Source of the DNA: Herbinix sp.
GTDB taxonomy: Bacteria; Bacillota; Clostridia; Lachnospirales; Lachnospiraceae
NCBI GenBank assembly: GCA_029238935.1
Contig: JAQZBN010000017.1
Coordinates: 1-64,000, forward strand
Length of the DNA stretch: 64,000 nt
Direction of reading: 5' to 3'
Made by a program: the position numbers and the translations under genes. Positions 19,074-26,585 of this stretch are shown here, in pieces (position 1 is the first letter of the stretch; the number at the start of each line of letters is the position of its first letter). Under the pieces are notes generated by a model. That model was not told the origin of the DNA and made no database searches. It was given only the letters and a program-made list of their open reading frames with translations.

Positions 19074-20828
19074 TCATGATGTTCCTAAAAACATCATGAG
19101 CTTTTTTTGTTTCGCTTCTCTTTTTTTGATAGCCAGAAGCTCTGTAAGCTCATAGATATCAAGAAAGCTTTGTAAACTATTATTGATAACAACAGATGTT
19201 ATGGAAAGCAGAGGGTATTGTTCCATTTCTCCTCTTCGATTCTTTGAGAAGATATAACCCCTTTCAATATCACATTGACTATAATATTTTTTTATCTTTT
19301 GCTCAAACTGATACTGGATTTCTACAAAATATTGTTCCGTTACGAGGTCATAAATGATAACTACAAAATCATCACCTCCGATATGTCCAATGAAGTGATC
19401 ATGAGGTATTGTATTTTTAAGGATATTAGCCAACAATTGAATTACCAGATCACCATGTTCAAACCCATATACATCATTATAAGCTTTAAAATTATCAATA
19501 TCTATATAGGCTACACTATAGTCTCTATTCCCATTCACACAGTATTTTAAATTATGATCTACCATAAGATTTCCGGGAAGACCGGACAAAGGATTTTGAT
19601 GCTTAGCATTATCCACTTCAATTTCAGCAGCTTTCTGTAGCAGATCTTTAATTGTTACGGTGCCGATATACTTTCCATTCTCTGTGACAATGATAAAATC
19701 ATATAGCTTATCATTTGGTCGGGACATAGCAAGATAGGAAACCATATTGATTGGTGTTTGGGAATCCACTGAGAGAAATGTTTGATCCATGAGTTCAGAT
19801 ATCGGCTTATTCTGGTACAGCGAATAACCATAATTTCCACTCATTTTTAATGCTAATTTCTCATATGTAACAATTCCTAGGGGAACTTCATTTTCAACAA
19901 TACACAATCCAAAGAAATTGGGGTTCTGTTTAAAAATATTAAAGACATATTTCGCAGTTACCTTAGAAGAAACGATTCCCGTATAAGTACAAAGATTTTT
20001 TATGTTGATATTTTTCACATTGTCTATGGGTATTTGTTTGCTTTTTTGATTCGTAGATAAGATTACCTGAATTACTTCCTCCTTGATTTCAATAACCTCG
20101 GTAAAAGGTTTTTGTATAAAATAACCTTGCCCATATTGTACTCCAAGGTGTATTAAGGTCTTTAATTCCTCGCAGGTTTCAATTCCCTCAGCGATCAAAT
20201 TAATATGGGAGGCATTTGATAGTTCAACCATTCCCTTAACCAGCGCATATTTTAGACTATCCGCATGAATACCACGTATTAATTTCATATCTAGCTTTAT
20301 GTAATTGGGATTGATCTCACTAATGAGATTTAATCCGGAATATCCTGCTCCAGCATCATCGATTGCTATTTTATAATCCTGACCTCGATAATGATCGATT
20401 GCAGATAAAAAGCCGCCCATATCCAGGATAACATTCCGTTCCGTAATTTCAAATATTACATTTTGTGGCTTAATTTGAAATTGCATCAGGAATTCTTTTG
20501 TGAAGCCTTTTTTAAAATTCTCATCATGCATGATATTAGGGTTAACATTGAGAAATAACATTTTATTATATGGTGGTATCATAAATTTATATGCAGCTTC
20601 CAAGGCGGTAGTTCTGCATAATAGCTCTAAATCCCAAATACGATTAAATTCCGCTGCTATAGTAAATAGCATCTCCGGATTTTTTATTACACTTTCGCCA
20701 GTAATTCTACTCAATGCCTCATGTCCTAATATGCTACCATCCTTTAATGATATAATGGGTTGAAAGACTGTCTTTATCTGTTTATTATGGATGATACTAT
20801 CTACTGCTTCTTTTAATCTATCTCTCAT
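19074..20828 (-). CDS. EAL-CBS-GGDEF cyclic-di-GMP turnover protein
   Basis: 584 residues. The EAL phosphodiesterase domain (about 15-245) keeps the expected catalytic set: Glu37 of GHEALSR, Asn94 in LNVNP, Glu127 in FEITER, Asp157-Asp158 in IDDAGAGYS, Lys178, Glu214 in AEGIET and Gln234. A pair of CBS domains (about 275-400) may sense adenine nucleotides. The GGDEF domain (about 410-545) reads GGDDF at 484-488, an allowed active form, and has no RxxD product-inhibition site. Lacking membrane segments, it should be cytosolic. It can plausibly break and make cyclic di-GMP. It follows the 46-residue acidic gene by 33 bases, likely one transcript. Its position inside a sigK element is unusual. 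Confidence 0.93.
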   Translation of the reverse strand: MRDRLKEAVDSIIHNKQIKTVFQPIISLKDGSILGHEALSRITGESVIKNPEMLFTIAAEFNRIWDLELLCRTTALEAAYKFMIPPYNKMLFLNVNPNIMHDENFKKGFTKEFLMQFQIKPQNVIFEITERNVILDMGGFLSAIDHYRGQDYKIAIDDAGAGYSGLNLISEINPNYIKLDMKLIRGIHADSLKYALVKGMVELSNASHINLIAEGIETCEELKTLIHLGVQYGQGYFIQKPFTEVIEIKEEVIQVILSTNQKSKQIPIDNVKNINIKNLCTYTGIVSSKVTAKYVFNIFKQNPNFFGLCIVENEVPLGIVTYEKLALKMSGNYGYSLYQNKPISELMDQTFLSVDSQTPINMVSYLAMSRPNDKLYDFIIVTENGKYIGTVTIKDLLQKAAEIEVDNAKHQNPLSGLPGNLMVDHNLKYCVNGNRDYSVAYIDIDNFKAYNDVYGFEHGDLVIQLLANILKNTIPHDHFIGHIGGDDFVVIIYDLVTEQYFVEIQYQFEQKIKKYYSQCDIERGYIFSKNRRGEMEQYPLLSITSVVINNSLQSFLDIYELTELLAIKKREAKQKKLMMFLGTS

Positions 20829-20861
20829 AGTCCGCCTCTTTTGTTTTATCAGTTGTTTTTC

Positions 20862-21002
20862 TCATTCTTTGTTATCAAACTCTTCCATTAAGATATAATC
20901 CTCATCATCTAAATCATCTATGTCATCCAAAAAATCATCAATGCCATCGAAAAAATCAAGTATAGTCTTATTATTCATAAAACCCTTTAATAATTTCTCC
21001 AC
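20862..21002 (-). CDS. Small acidic protein of 46 residues, unknown
   Basis: GTG start with AAGGAGG seven bases upstream. After a short basic start (EKLLKGFMNNK) the chain becomes a run of Asp-rich repeats (FFDGIDDFLDDIDDLDDEDY), giving about 18 acidic residues and no Cys or membrane segment. It lies directly upstream of the cyclic-di-GMP gene. The family is not recognised; acidic repeats of this kind can bind cations or a basic partner, but that is inference. Confidence 0.55.
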   Translation of the reverse strand: MEKLLKGFMNNKTILDFFDGIDDFLDDIDDLDDEDYILMEEFDNKE

Positions 21003-21043
21003 ACTATAACCTCCTTATTGAAATCATGAATGCCCAGTTTGCT

Positions 21044-21049
21044 ATTATA
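21044..21049 (-). promoter_or_regulatory. Candidate -10 box for the acidic protein / cyclic-di-GMP operon
   Basis: TATAAT on the minus strand lies about 42 bases before the GTG start at 21002. No good TTGACA is seen at the usual spacing (TTATAA or TATAAA only), which suggests a need for an activator; the tandem repeats at 21093-21190 sit just upstream. Confidence 0.4.
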
Positions 21050-21092
21050 CTGTTATCTATCATAACTTTATAATGTAAAATTGGTAATCCAT

Positions 21093-21197
21093 CTATTGTA
21101 AAGAATTTGTTAAATTCTATTGTAAAGCATTTGTTAATTTCTATTGTAAAGCATTTGTTAATTTCTATTGTAGAGCATTTTAAATTCTATTGTTAAT
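21093..21197. repeat. 24-bp direct tandem repeats, about 4.5 copies
   Basis: Unit CTATTGTAAAGCATTTGTTAATTT. Copies at 21093-21116 (two differences), 21117-21140 and 21141-21164 (identical), 21165-21186 (shortened by two bases) and a partial copy from 21187. There are no unique spacers, so it is not CRISPR. It lies between the divergent acidic-protein operon and the 61-residue gene, and resembles an array of protein-binding sites or iterons. Confidence 0.9.
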
Positions 21198-21274
21198 ACA
21201 TAAAAAACTAATAATGGACATTCACAAAAGCATAGGTTAATACTATAGGAATAGCATCTAAAAGGAGCATCTAT

Positions 21275-21460
21275 ATGGATATAATCGTTCACTATCCAAA
21301 CTCCAAGATAAATACAAATGATTTAGAAAGGATAGTTGCAATGGTACATGCCGACCTCATCGCCAGTTACATTCAAACTTTACCTTATTCGTTGGATATG
21401 AAATGTGCTCTCATTCAATCCGTTTGTGAAGAACTCCATAAAAAAAGAGAATACAAATAA
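21275..21460 (+). CDS. Small soluble protein of 61 residues, unknown
   Basis: AAAGGAGC lies seven bases before the ATG. The protein appears to be an alpha/beta start (MDIIVHYPNSKINTNDLERI) followed by two helices, with two Cys residues (CALIQSVCEE) and a basic end. No membrane segment. I cannot assign a family; it might be a regulator or excision factor of the element, which is inference from location only. It lies just inside the element's right end, convergent with the sigK 5' fragment. Confidence 0.6.
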   Translation: MDIIVHYPNSKINTNDLERIVAMVHADLIASYIQTLPYSLDMKCALIQSVCEELHKKREYK

Positions 21461-21462
21461 GC

Positions 21463-21494
21463 AAAAAAAATATCCTCATTTTCAGAGGATATTT
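21463..21494 (-). terminator. Terminator directly after the sigK 5' fragment
   Basis: AAATATCCTC (21468-21477) pairs with GAGGATATTT (21485-21494) around seven bases; on the minus strand it runs into eight U residues. It starts at the base after the 5' fragment's stop codon, so before excision the sigK transcript would end here. Read on the plus strand it can also end the 61-residue gene. Confidence 0.88.
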
Positions 21495-21737
21495 CTATAT
21501 CATTACACGATTCGTATCATGAACAGAATAAAGTATAATCAGATTACTTATCTGCGCCACTAAGATAGTATTGCATTCTGTTTCCTTGTCAATCATATTA
21601 TACTTTTTCACAATATGAGCAACCAGTCTGAGATTATGTTCTATCAGTTTATCTCTTGCTTCTTTGTCGCCTTCCTTACACCTTCGTAGGTACTCCGCTT
21701 CTTCCTTGGTGCTTAACGGTTTGGGAAAGGATTTCAC
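21495..21737 (-). pseudogene. sigK: sigK 5' fragment (SigK N-terminus, interrupted)
   Basis: Eighty codons. The first 46-54 residues are unmistakably SigK: FPKPLSTKEEAEYLRR, then LIEHNLRLVAHIVKKY, which is region 1.2 into 2.1. After about residue 54 (IDKETE) the sequence leaves the family and stops. The GTG at 21737 is the likely start since GAGGTG lies nine bases before it; thus no pro-sequence of the Bacillus kind is present, as in C. difficile. The position after the U32 gene is the conserved clostridial sigK location. The 3' fragment resumes at 16866, but about 35 residues (DLISIGTIGL-type region 2.2-2.4) are in neither fragment. Confidence 0.85.
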
Positions 21738-21773
21738 GATGATAAGCACCTCATTACTTTAATGTTTCGTTAT

Positions 21774-21801
21774 TAGTTTATGTGTATTATTGACATAAAG
21801 T
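21774..21801 (-). promoter_or_regulatory. Mother-cell (SigE/SigK-type) promoter of sigK
   Basis: On the minus strand CATAAACTA (21782-21774) fits the sigma-K -10 consensus CATANNNTA exactly, with AC (21801-21800) 17 bases upstream as the -35. It ends 36 bases before the GTG start. Mother-cell sigma-E and sigma-K share such -10 elements, so the type is inferred. Confidence 0.6.
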
Positions 21802-21835
21802 GCCTTTCCCACTGAAAAAAGGACAGAAGGACTTA

Positions 21836-23071
21836 CTAATTTTCTTTACGCCTTAAAATATCATATGGATTAAGCTCTACACCCAAGTCCACATAGATCA
21901 TTTGCTTGGGATGCGGGCAGCTTTCCATGGAATTTCCCTCTTGATCGGTGATTTTTTTGATTAACACTTCTAATGTATCACCGTTTGGTCTAATTACTTC
22001 GATATCTTCTCCGACAGAAAACTTATTTCGTTGTTCTAATTCATATAAACCATCCTCTCTTTTACCAGAGATGGTCCCCAGATAAGTATATTCCTTTTCG
22101 TAGGTATTGGTGTCATAAATCTGCTCTTCATGGGTCGGTTTTCCAAAGAAAAATCCGGTAGTAAACTGTCTATTTACTCCCTTTTTAATTTCTTCCATAT
22201 ACCACGAAATATTTGCTTCGTATTTCATTGGATCTTCAAAGAAATCATCGATCGCTTTACGATAGGTTCTAGCAACGGTAGCCACATAAAGCGCCGTCTT
22301 CATTCTTCCTTCGATCTTAAAACTATTAATTCCAGCCTTCACAAGCTCCGGAATATATTCAATCATACATAAATCCTTCGAGTTAAAGATATACGTTCCA
22401 CGTTCATTCTCTTCAATCGGAAGATATTCACCCGGTCTGCTTTCTTCTACAACATGATATCTCCAGCGGCAGGAATGAGTACATGCACCCATATTCGCAT
22501 CTCTACCGGTAAAATAATTGCTTAACAAGCATCTTCCGGAATATGCAATACACATAGCACCATGAACAAAGGTCTCGATCTCCATCTCTACCGGTATTTT
22601 ACCTCTTAACTCTATAATTTCTTCCAAGGACAACTCCCTTGCAGATACTACGCGGGTAGCACCCAATTTCTGCCAGAATCGGTAAGTCTCATAATTTGTA
22701 TTATTAGCCTGTGTACTGATATGAATCTCTATCTCTGGAACCTCTTCCATTGCTATGCTAAAGACTCCGGGATCTGATACAATCAGTGCATCAGGACAGT
22801 CTTGTCCAAATGCTTTTAACTCTTTAAAATATTCTCTAATTCCTTTTAAATCCTGATTATGGGCTGTTATATTGGCAGTCACATAAACCTTTTTTCCATA
22901 GGAATGAGCAAAGGAAATACCTTCTTTCATATCTTCCATGGAAAAATTCTTTGCTTTTGCACGAAGTCCGTATAAATCTCCACCGATGTATACCGCATCA
23001 GCACCGTAAATTACTGCGGTCTTTAATACTTCGAGACTCCCTGCTGGTATTAATAGTTCCGGTTTTTTCAT
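21836..23071 (-). CDS. U32-family protein, TrhP-like tRNA hydroxylase
   Basis: 411 residues with the U32 core: KPELLIPAGSLEVLKTAV at the start, VYIGGDLYGLRAKA, and the cysteine-bearing CIAYSGRCLLSNYFTGRDAN, followed by two more Cys in ACTHSCRW. Homologues in B. subtilis (YrrN/YrrO, now TrhP1/TrhP2) make 5-hydroxyuridine at tRNA position 34 and bind an iron-sulfur cluster through these cysteines. It follows a TrmR-like gene, the same order as in B. subtilis, which supports the role. A protease activity is less likely. It is upstream of sigK on the same strand. Confidence 0.85.
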   Translation of the reverse strand: MKKPELLIPAGSLEVLKTAVIYGADAVYIGGDLYGLRAKAKNFSMEDMKEGISFAHSYGKKVYVTANITAHNQDLKGIREYFKELKAFGQDCPDALIVSDPGVFSIAMEEVPEIEIHISTQANNTNYETYRFWQKLGATRVVSARELSLEEIIELRGKIPVEMEIETFVHGAMCIAYSGRCLLSNYFTGRDANMGACTHSCRWRYHVVEESRPGEYLPIEENERGTYIFNSKDLCMIEYIPELVKAGINSFKIEGRMKTALYVATVARTYRKAIDDFFEDPMKYEANISWYMEEIKKGVNRQFTTGFFFGKPTHEEQIYDTNTYEKEYTYLGTISGKREDGLYELEQRNKFSVGEDIEVIRPNGDTLEVLIKKITDQEGNSMESCPHPKQMIYVDLGVELNPYDILRRKEN

Positions 23072-23191
23072 ATCTTCTTATCTCTCTTTCTAACCATTAT
23101 CCTTAGAGTGTATCTCTTTCTGATAATAGAGTCAAACACAATAAATTCCTGCACTTGTCATATGCAGGAGTATCGATCTGTTCATTTATTG

Positions 23192-23851
23192 TTACTTTAT
23201 CCGAGTGCTTACAGAAATCCCGTCCCCAACCGGTAATATCATTGTATCCAGTTCCTCCATATGAGTGATAGTATAAAGATATTCTCTCATTCTGGAATGG
23301 ATGGTTCGATCCCTTCTGGTGATGCTATACCTAGAATTTGTAACCGTTCCGTCCTGAAGTACATTATCCGTAATTAGTACGCCCTCACAAGTTAGTAATT
23401 TCATAAGCTCCGGGAGAAAACTCATATATTGTGCCTTGGCTGCATCAAGAAAGATAAAATCATAGGTTTTTTCTCTCATTACCAAGGATTTAAGTACCTC
23501 CAGACCTTCCCCCTCCTCTAAGATTATCTTATCCTTATGGGGAAACCTAGAATCATTAAAATTCTTCCTAGCTTCTACGAGCCTCATCGGTACTTTTTCG
23601 ATGGTTGTTATCGTACTATCCTCACTGGTATATTCACTCATAAAGAGGGCGGAAAAGCCTATGGCTGTTCCGACCTCCAGAATGCGTTTTGGTTTTATAT
23701 AATTTAGTAAAAATCTTAAAACCCCTTGGGTATCCTTCTTTATAATGGGCACTTGATTAATCAATGCATCCTTCTCTAAGTCCAGTAACTCCTTCGGTAG
23801 CTCTCTCTCCAGTGAATTTATATAGGCTGAAATTCTTTCATTAACTATCAT
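23192..23851 (-). CDS. O-methyltransferase, TrmR-like
   Basis: 219-residue Rossmann methyltransferase of the catechol-O-methyltransferase-like group: RILEVGTAIGFSALFM is the SAM-binding loop, TIEKVPMRLVEA the acidic ribose-binding strand and DFIFLDAAKAQY the metal-binding strand, with TDNVLQDGTV following. B. subtilis TrmR (YrrM) methylates 5-hydroxyuridine in tRNA and lies next to the trhP genes, as here. AAAGG lies ten bases before the ATG at 23851; the frame extends to a TTG at 23860 that is too near the ribosome binding site. Confidence 0.83.
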   Translation of the reverse strand: MIVNERISAYINSLERELPKELLDLEKDALINQVPIIKKDTQGVLRFLLNYIKPKRILEVGTAIGFSALFMSEYTSEDSTITTIEKVPMRLVEARKNFNDSRFPHKDKIILEEGEGLEVLKSLVMREKTYDFIFLDAAKAQYMSFLPELMKLLTCEGVLITDNVLQDGTVTNSRYSITRRDRTIHSRMREYLYTITHMEELDTMILPVGDGISVSTRIK

Positions 23852-23872
23852 TGGAACCAAGCCTTTCTATAT

Positions 23873-24292
23873 TTAATCCGTTGCCTCTTCTTCTTCATGT
23901 TCTATGGATGCTGAATAATCGGTAATTATAGTGAATATTTCATTATAAGTCATGGAAGAATTCAGCACATACGTGCCTGGCATAATGACCTGTTTCTGCA
24001 GCTTCGCTTTTAGATAGAAGGAATATTGATTCACTATAAGCTTATTTAACTTTAATTTATTGGCTATATCCATCGTGGACTCACCCTTCTTTACCTGAAA
24101 CGGTAATTCTCTTCCCGGTTCTTCATCCACCGTAACAGGTCCATATAACTGGTAGGTGAATTCAAACGCTTTCTTGCTGACATTCACTATCAATATTACA
24201 ATCAAAATATAAAAGATAATGTTTAAAAGCAAACGTAAGGTAAAACTGGTTATTTTCAATATTAATTTCAGTGTAGTGGATTTTGCTGCCAT
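23873..24292 (-). CDS. MltG-like membrane protein lacking the catalytic domain
   Basis: 139 residues. A strongly hydrophobic segment (about 19-40) follows a basic start; outside lies a LysM-like part (VKKGESTMDIANKLKLNKLI, then YSFYLKAKLQ and MPGTYVLNSSMTYNEIF), the typical N-terminal part of MltG, the transglycosylase that ends glycan strands. The catalytic YceG domain (about 200 more residues with a key Glu) is absent. Short forms of this type occur at this position in Lachnospiraceae. It may bind glycan or regulate rather than cut. It sits where B. subtilis has mltG (yrrL). Confidence 0.75.
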   Translation of the reverse strand: MAAKSTTLKLILKITSFTLRLLLNIIFYILIVILIVNVSKKAFEFTYQLYGPVTVDEEPGRELPFQVKKGESTMDIANKLKLNKLIVNQYSFYLKAKLQKQVIMPGTYVLNSSMTYNEIFTIITDYSASIEHEEEEATD

Positions 24293-24324
24293 TCCTTCGC
24301 CTCTCTTTGAAGCTCAAATCAAAT

Positions 24325-26013
24325 TTAAACTTCCATAATAATCGGTAAAATCATTGGATTTCTCTTTGTTTTTTTCCAGATATAATCACTTAGTGAATCC
24401 TTAATTTCTGTTTTCATCTTGCCCCAGTCAGCATTGTTCTTACTTAAGCATTTGTCCAATGCTTTCTCTACTACATCTCTGGCTTCTTCAATCAGATTTT
24501 CAGACTCTCTGACATAGACAAAGCCTCTCGATACAATATCCGGACCCGCCATAATTTGGTTGCTGTATTTCTCTAAGGATACAACAACAATAATGAGACC
24601 ATTTTCTGATAGATGCTGTCTATCTCTTAATACGATATTTCCTACATCACCAACGCCAAGTCCATCAACTAAGATACCCTGAGCAGGTACCTTACCGGTT
24701 AAACCAGCCTTCTCATTGGATAGAGTAAGCACATCACCGGAGGATAATAAGAAAATATTTTCCTTTGGTACACCCATCACATTGGCCAGTTCAGCATGTC
24801 TAATCAGATGTCTGTATTCACCATGAACCGGAATAGCGTATTTCGGTTTTGTCAAAGAGTAGATTAACTTAATTTCTTCCTGGCAAGCATGACCCGATAC
24901 ATGGGTATCCTGATAGATTACTTTAGCACCTTTCATGGACAACTCATTGATCACCTTGGATACTGCCTTCTCATTACCAGGGATTGGAGTAGAACTTAAT
25001 ATTACAACGTCTCCCGGTTTGATTGAAACCTTTTTATGAATAGATGCAGCGATACGGGACAATGCTGCCATCGTCTCTCCCTGGCTACCAGTTGTGATAA
25101 GAACTAATTGATCATCCGTATAATTTTTCATCATTTCAATATCAATTAGGATATTCTCAGGCATTCTGATATACCCTGTTTCAGAAGCAGTGGTTATAAT
25201 ATTAACCATACTTCTTCCTTCAATCACTACCTTCCTGCCGTACTTTTCAGCGGAATTAATAATCTGCTGAACCCGGTCAACATTGGATGCAAAGGTAGCA
25301 ACAATAATTCTTTGTTTTGCATAATCTGTAAATATGCTGTCGAAGGTTTTACCAACCGTACGCTCAGACATTGTATATCCAGGGCGTTCTACATTCGTAC
25401 TATCGCACATCAATGCTAGTACACCCTTCTTTCCTATCTCACCAATTCTCTGTAAATCGATCGGGTCACCAAATACTGGTGTAAAATCTATCTTAAAGTC
25501 GCCTGTATGGAATAGGATACCAGCCGGAGTAAAGATCGCTAATGCTGCTGCATCTGCTATACTATGATTGGTTCTGATAAATTCAATACGAAAACAGCCT
25601 AAATTAATGGACTGGCCATATTTTATTACTTTTCTTTTGGTATTCTTTAAAAGATTATGCTCTTTTAATTTATTCTCAATAATCGCAATGGTAAGTTTTG
25701 TACCATACACAGGAACATTGATATCCTTCAAAATATATGGTAACGATCCAATATGGTCTTCATGACCATGGGTAATTACAAATCCTTTTACTTTATCTAT
25801 ATTATCCTTCAGATAAGTAACGTCAGGAATAACCAAATCGATACCTAACATTTCATCTTCCGGAAACGATAAACCACAATCAATTACAATAATACTATCC
25901 TCGTACTCAATTGCAGTAATATTCATACCAATCTGTTCTAATCCGCCCAGCGGTATTACTTTAACCCCTTTTATATCCAACATGTTATTCTTTTTTATAA
26001 CGCTTTCTTTCAA
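24325..26013 (-). CDS. rnj: Ribonuclease J family protein
   Basis: 562-residue beta-CASP metallo-beta-lactamase that degrades and processes RNA from the 5' end or internally. Zinc ligands are seen in HGHEDHIGSL and HTGDFKID, the beta-CASP part has SNVDRVQQII and VSGHACQEEI, and VHGEYRHLIRHAEL is the late motif. The C-terminal part is of RNase J type. The start is a TTG at 26013, supported by GGAGGTG seven bases upstream; the next ATG ten codons in has no ribosome binding site. Confidence 0.93.
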   Translation of the reverse strand: MKESVIKKNNMLDIKGVKVIPLGGLEQIGMNITAIEYEDSIIVIDCGLSFPEDEMLGIDLVIPDVTYLKDNIDKVKGFVITHGHEDHIGSLPYILKDINVPVYGTKLTIAIIENKLKEHNLLKNTKRKVIKYGQSINLGCFRIEFIRTNHSIADAAALAIFTPAGILFHTGDFKIDFTPVFGDPIDLQRIGEIGKKGVLALMCDSTNVERPGYTMSERTVGKTFDSIFTDYAKQRIIVATFASNVDRVQQIINSAEKYGRKVVIEGRSMVNIITTASETGYIRMPENILIDIEMMKNYTDDQLVLITTGSQGETMAALSRIAASIHKKVSIKPGDVVILSSTPIPGNEKAVSKVINELSMKGAKVIYQDTHVSGHACQEEIKLIYSLTKPKYAIPVHGEYRHLIRHAELANVMGVPKENIFLLSSGDVLTLSNEKAGLTGKVPAQGILVDGLGVGDVGNIVLRDRQHLSENGLIIVVVSLEKYSNQIMAGPDIVSRGFVYVRESENLIEEARDVVEKALDKCLSKNNADWGKMKTEIKDSLSDYIWKKTKRNPMILPIIMEV

Positions 26014-26086
26014 ATAATTGCACCTCCAATGGTTTTTATGTACTAAGAAATTTATCCATTAACTAAGTGCATGAAAGTATATTAGA

Positions 26087-26548
26087 TCAAATAGACTCAT
26101 TGCCTCTGCATTTGCTGCAATAACCATATAGCTTTACTTCATGATCTTTTACTGCAAAGCCCATGGTTTCTTTGATTCGTTCCTCCAAGGTTTCCAATAA
26201 ATCATCCTGAAATGCGTAGATACTACCACAATCAAGGCATATCAAATGATGATGATGATGCCCATTCGTTTCCTCAGCATTTTTTCTGCCAATCTCATAA
26301 CGGACGTATCCATCACCTAAATTCAGCTTATCAATAAGACCAAGCTCCGATAACAGCTGTATTGTTCTGTATACGGTAGCAAGCCCAATTTCAGGGTACT
26401 TTATTTTTACATAATCATATATTTCCTCTGCTGTCAAATGCTTGCCCGGTCTACAATTTAATACCTCAAGAATAGCAACCCTCTGGGTAGTAACCTTCAG
26501 CCCGTTCTGCTTTAATATTTTCTTAAACTGCTCCTGATTTTCAGGCAT
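26087..26548 (-). CDS. Fur/PerR-family metalloregulator
   Basis: 153 residues. The N-terminal winged helix includes GLKVTTQRVAILEVL and LATVYRTIQLLSELGL; the dimer domain has a five-histidine stretch HHHHHLICLDCG and a second Cys pair GYCSKC, which forms a structural zinc site. Family members repress genes for iron uptake, zinc uptake or peroxide defence; which metal is sensed cannot be decided here. The ATG at 26548 is used since AGGTG lies five bases upstream. The placement in the ruvX-rnj cluster is conserved in Clostridia. Confidence 0.88.
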   Translation of the reverse strand: MPENQEQFKKILKQNGLKVTTQRVAILEVLNCRPGKHLTAEEIYDYVKIKYPEIGLATVYRTIQLLSELGLIDKLNLGDGYVRYEIGRKNAEETNGHHHHHLICLDCGSIYAFQDDLLETLEERIKETMGFAVKDHEVKLYGYCSKCRGNESI

Positions 26549-26585
26549 ATAATCACCTATTTTCATCTAATCATTATTCATGCAA

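Larger units (their letters stand above)
16866..21590 (-). mobile_element. Compact skin-like intervening element inside sigK
   Basis: About 4.7 kb lies between the two sigK fragments. It carries a large serine recombinase at the 3'-fragment side, a cyclic-di-GMP protein, small genes on both strands, 24-bp tandem repeats and its own terminators. Known skin elements are about 48 kb (B. subtilis) and about 15 kb (C. difficile), so this would be very small. Exact ends are not certain. GACAA occurs in the same codon phase at 16865-16869 and 21586-21590, and TAATGAT in the same phase at 16850-16856 and 21499-21505; either could be a crossover core. No phage structural genes are present. Confidence 0.8.

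Noticed and set aside
21093-21197. Possible CRISPR array
   Set aside because: The 24-bp units are directly adjacent with no unique spacers, and no cas gene is present.
21470-21500. GAAAATGAG in the terminator loop as the missing Glu-Asn-Glu codons of sigK
   Set aside because: It is explained by the hairpin loop, and the upstream frame has no SigK residues.
16507-21590. Complete prophage or integrative conjugative element
   Set aside because: No phage structural, replication or conjugation genes; too small, with only a recombinase and a few cargo genes.
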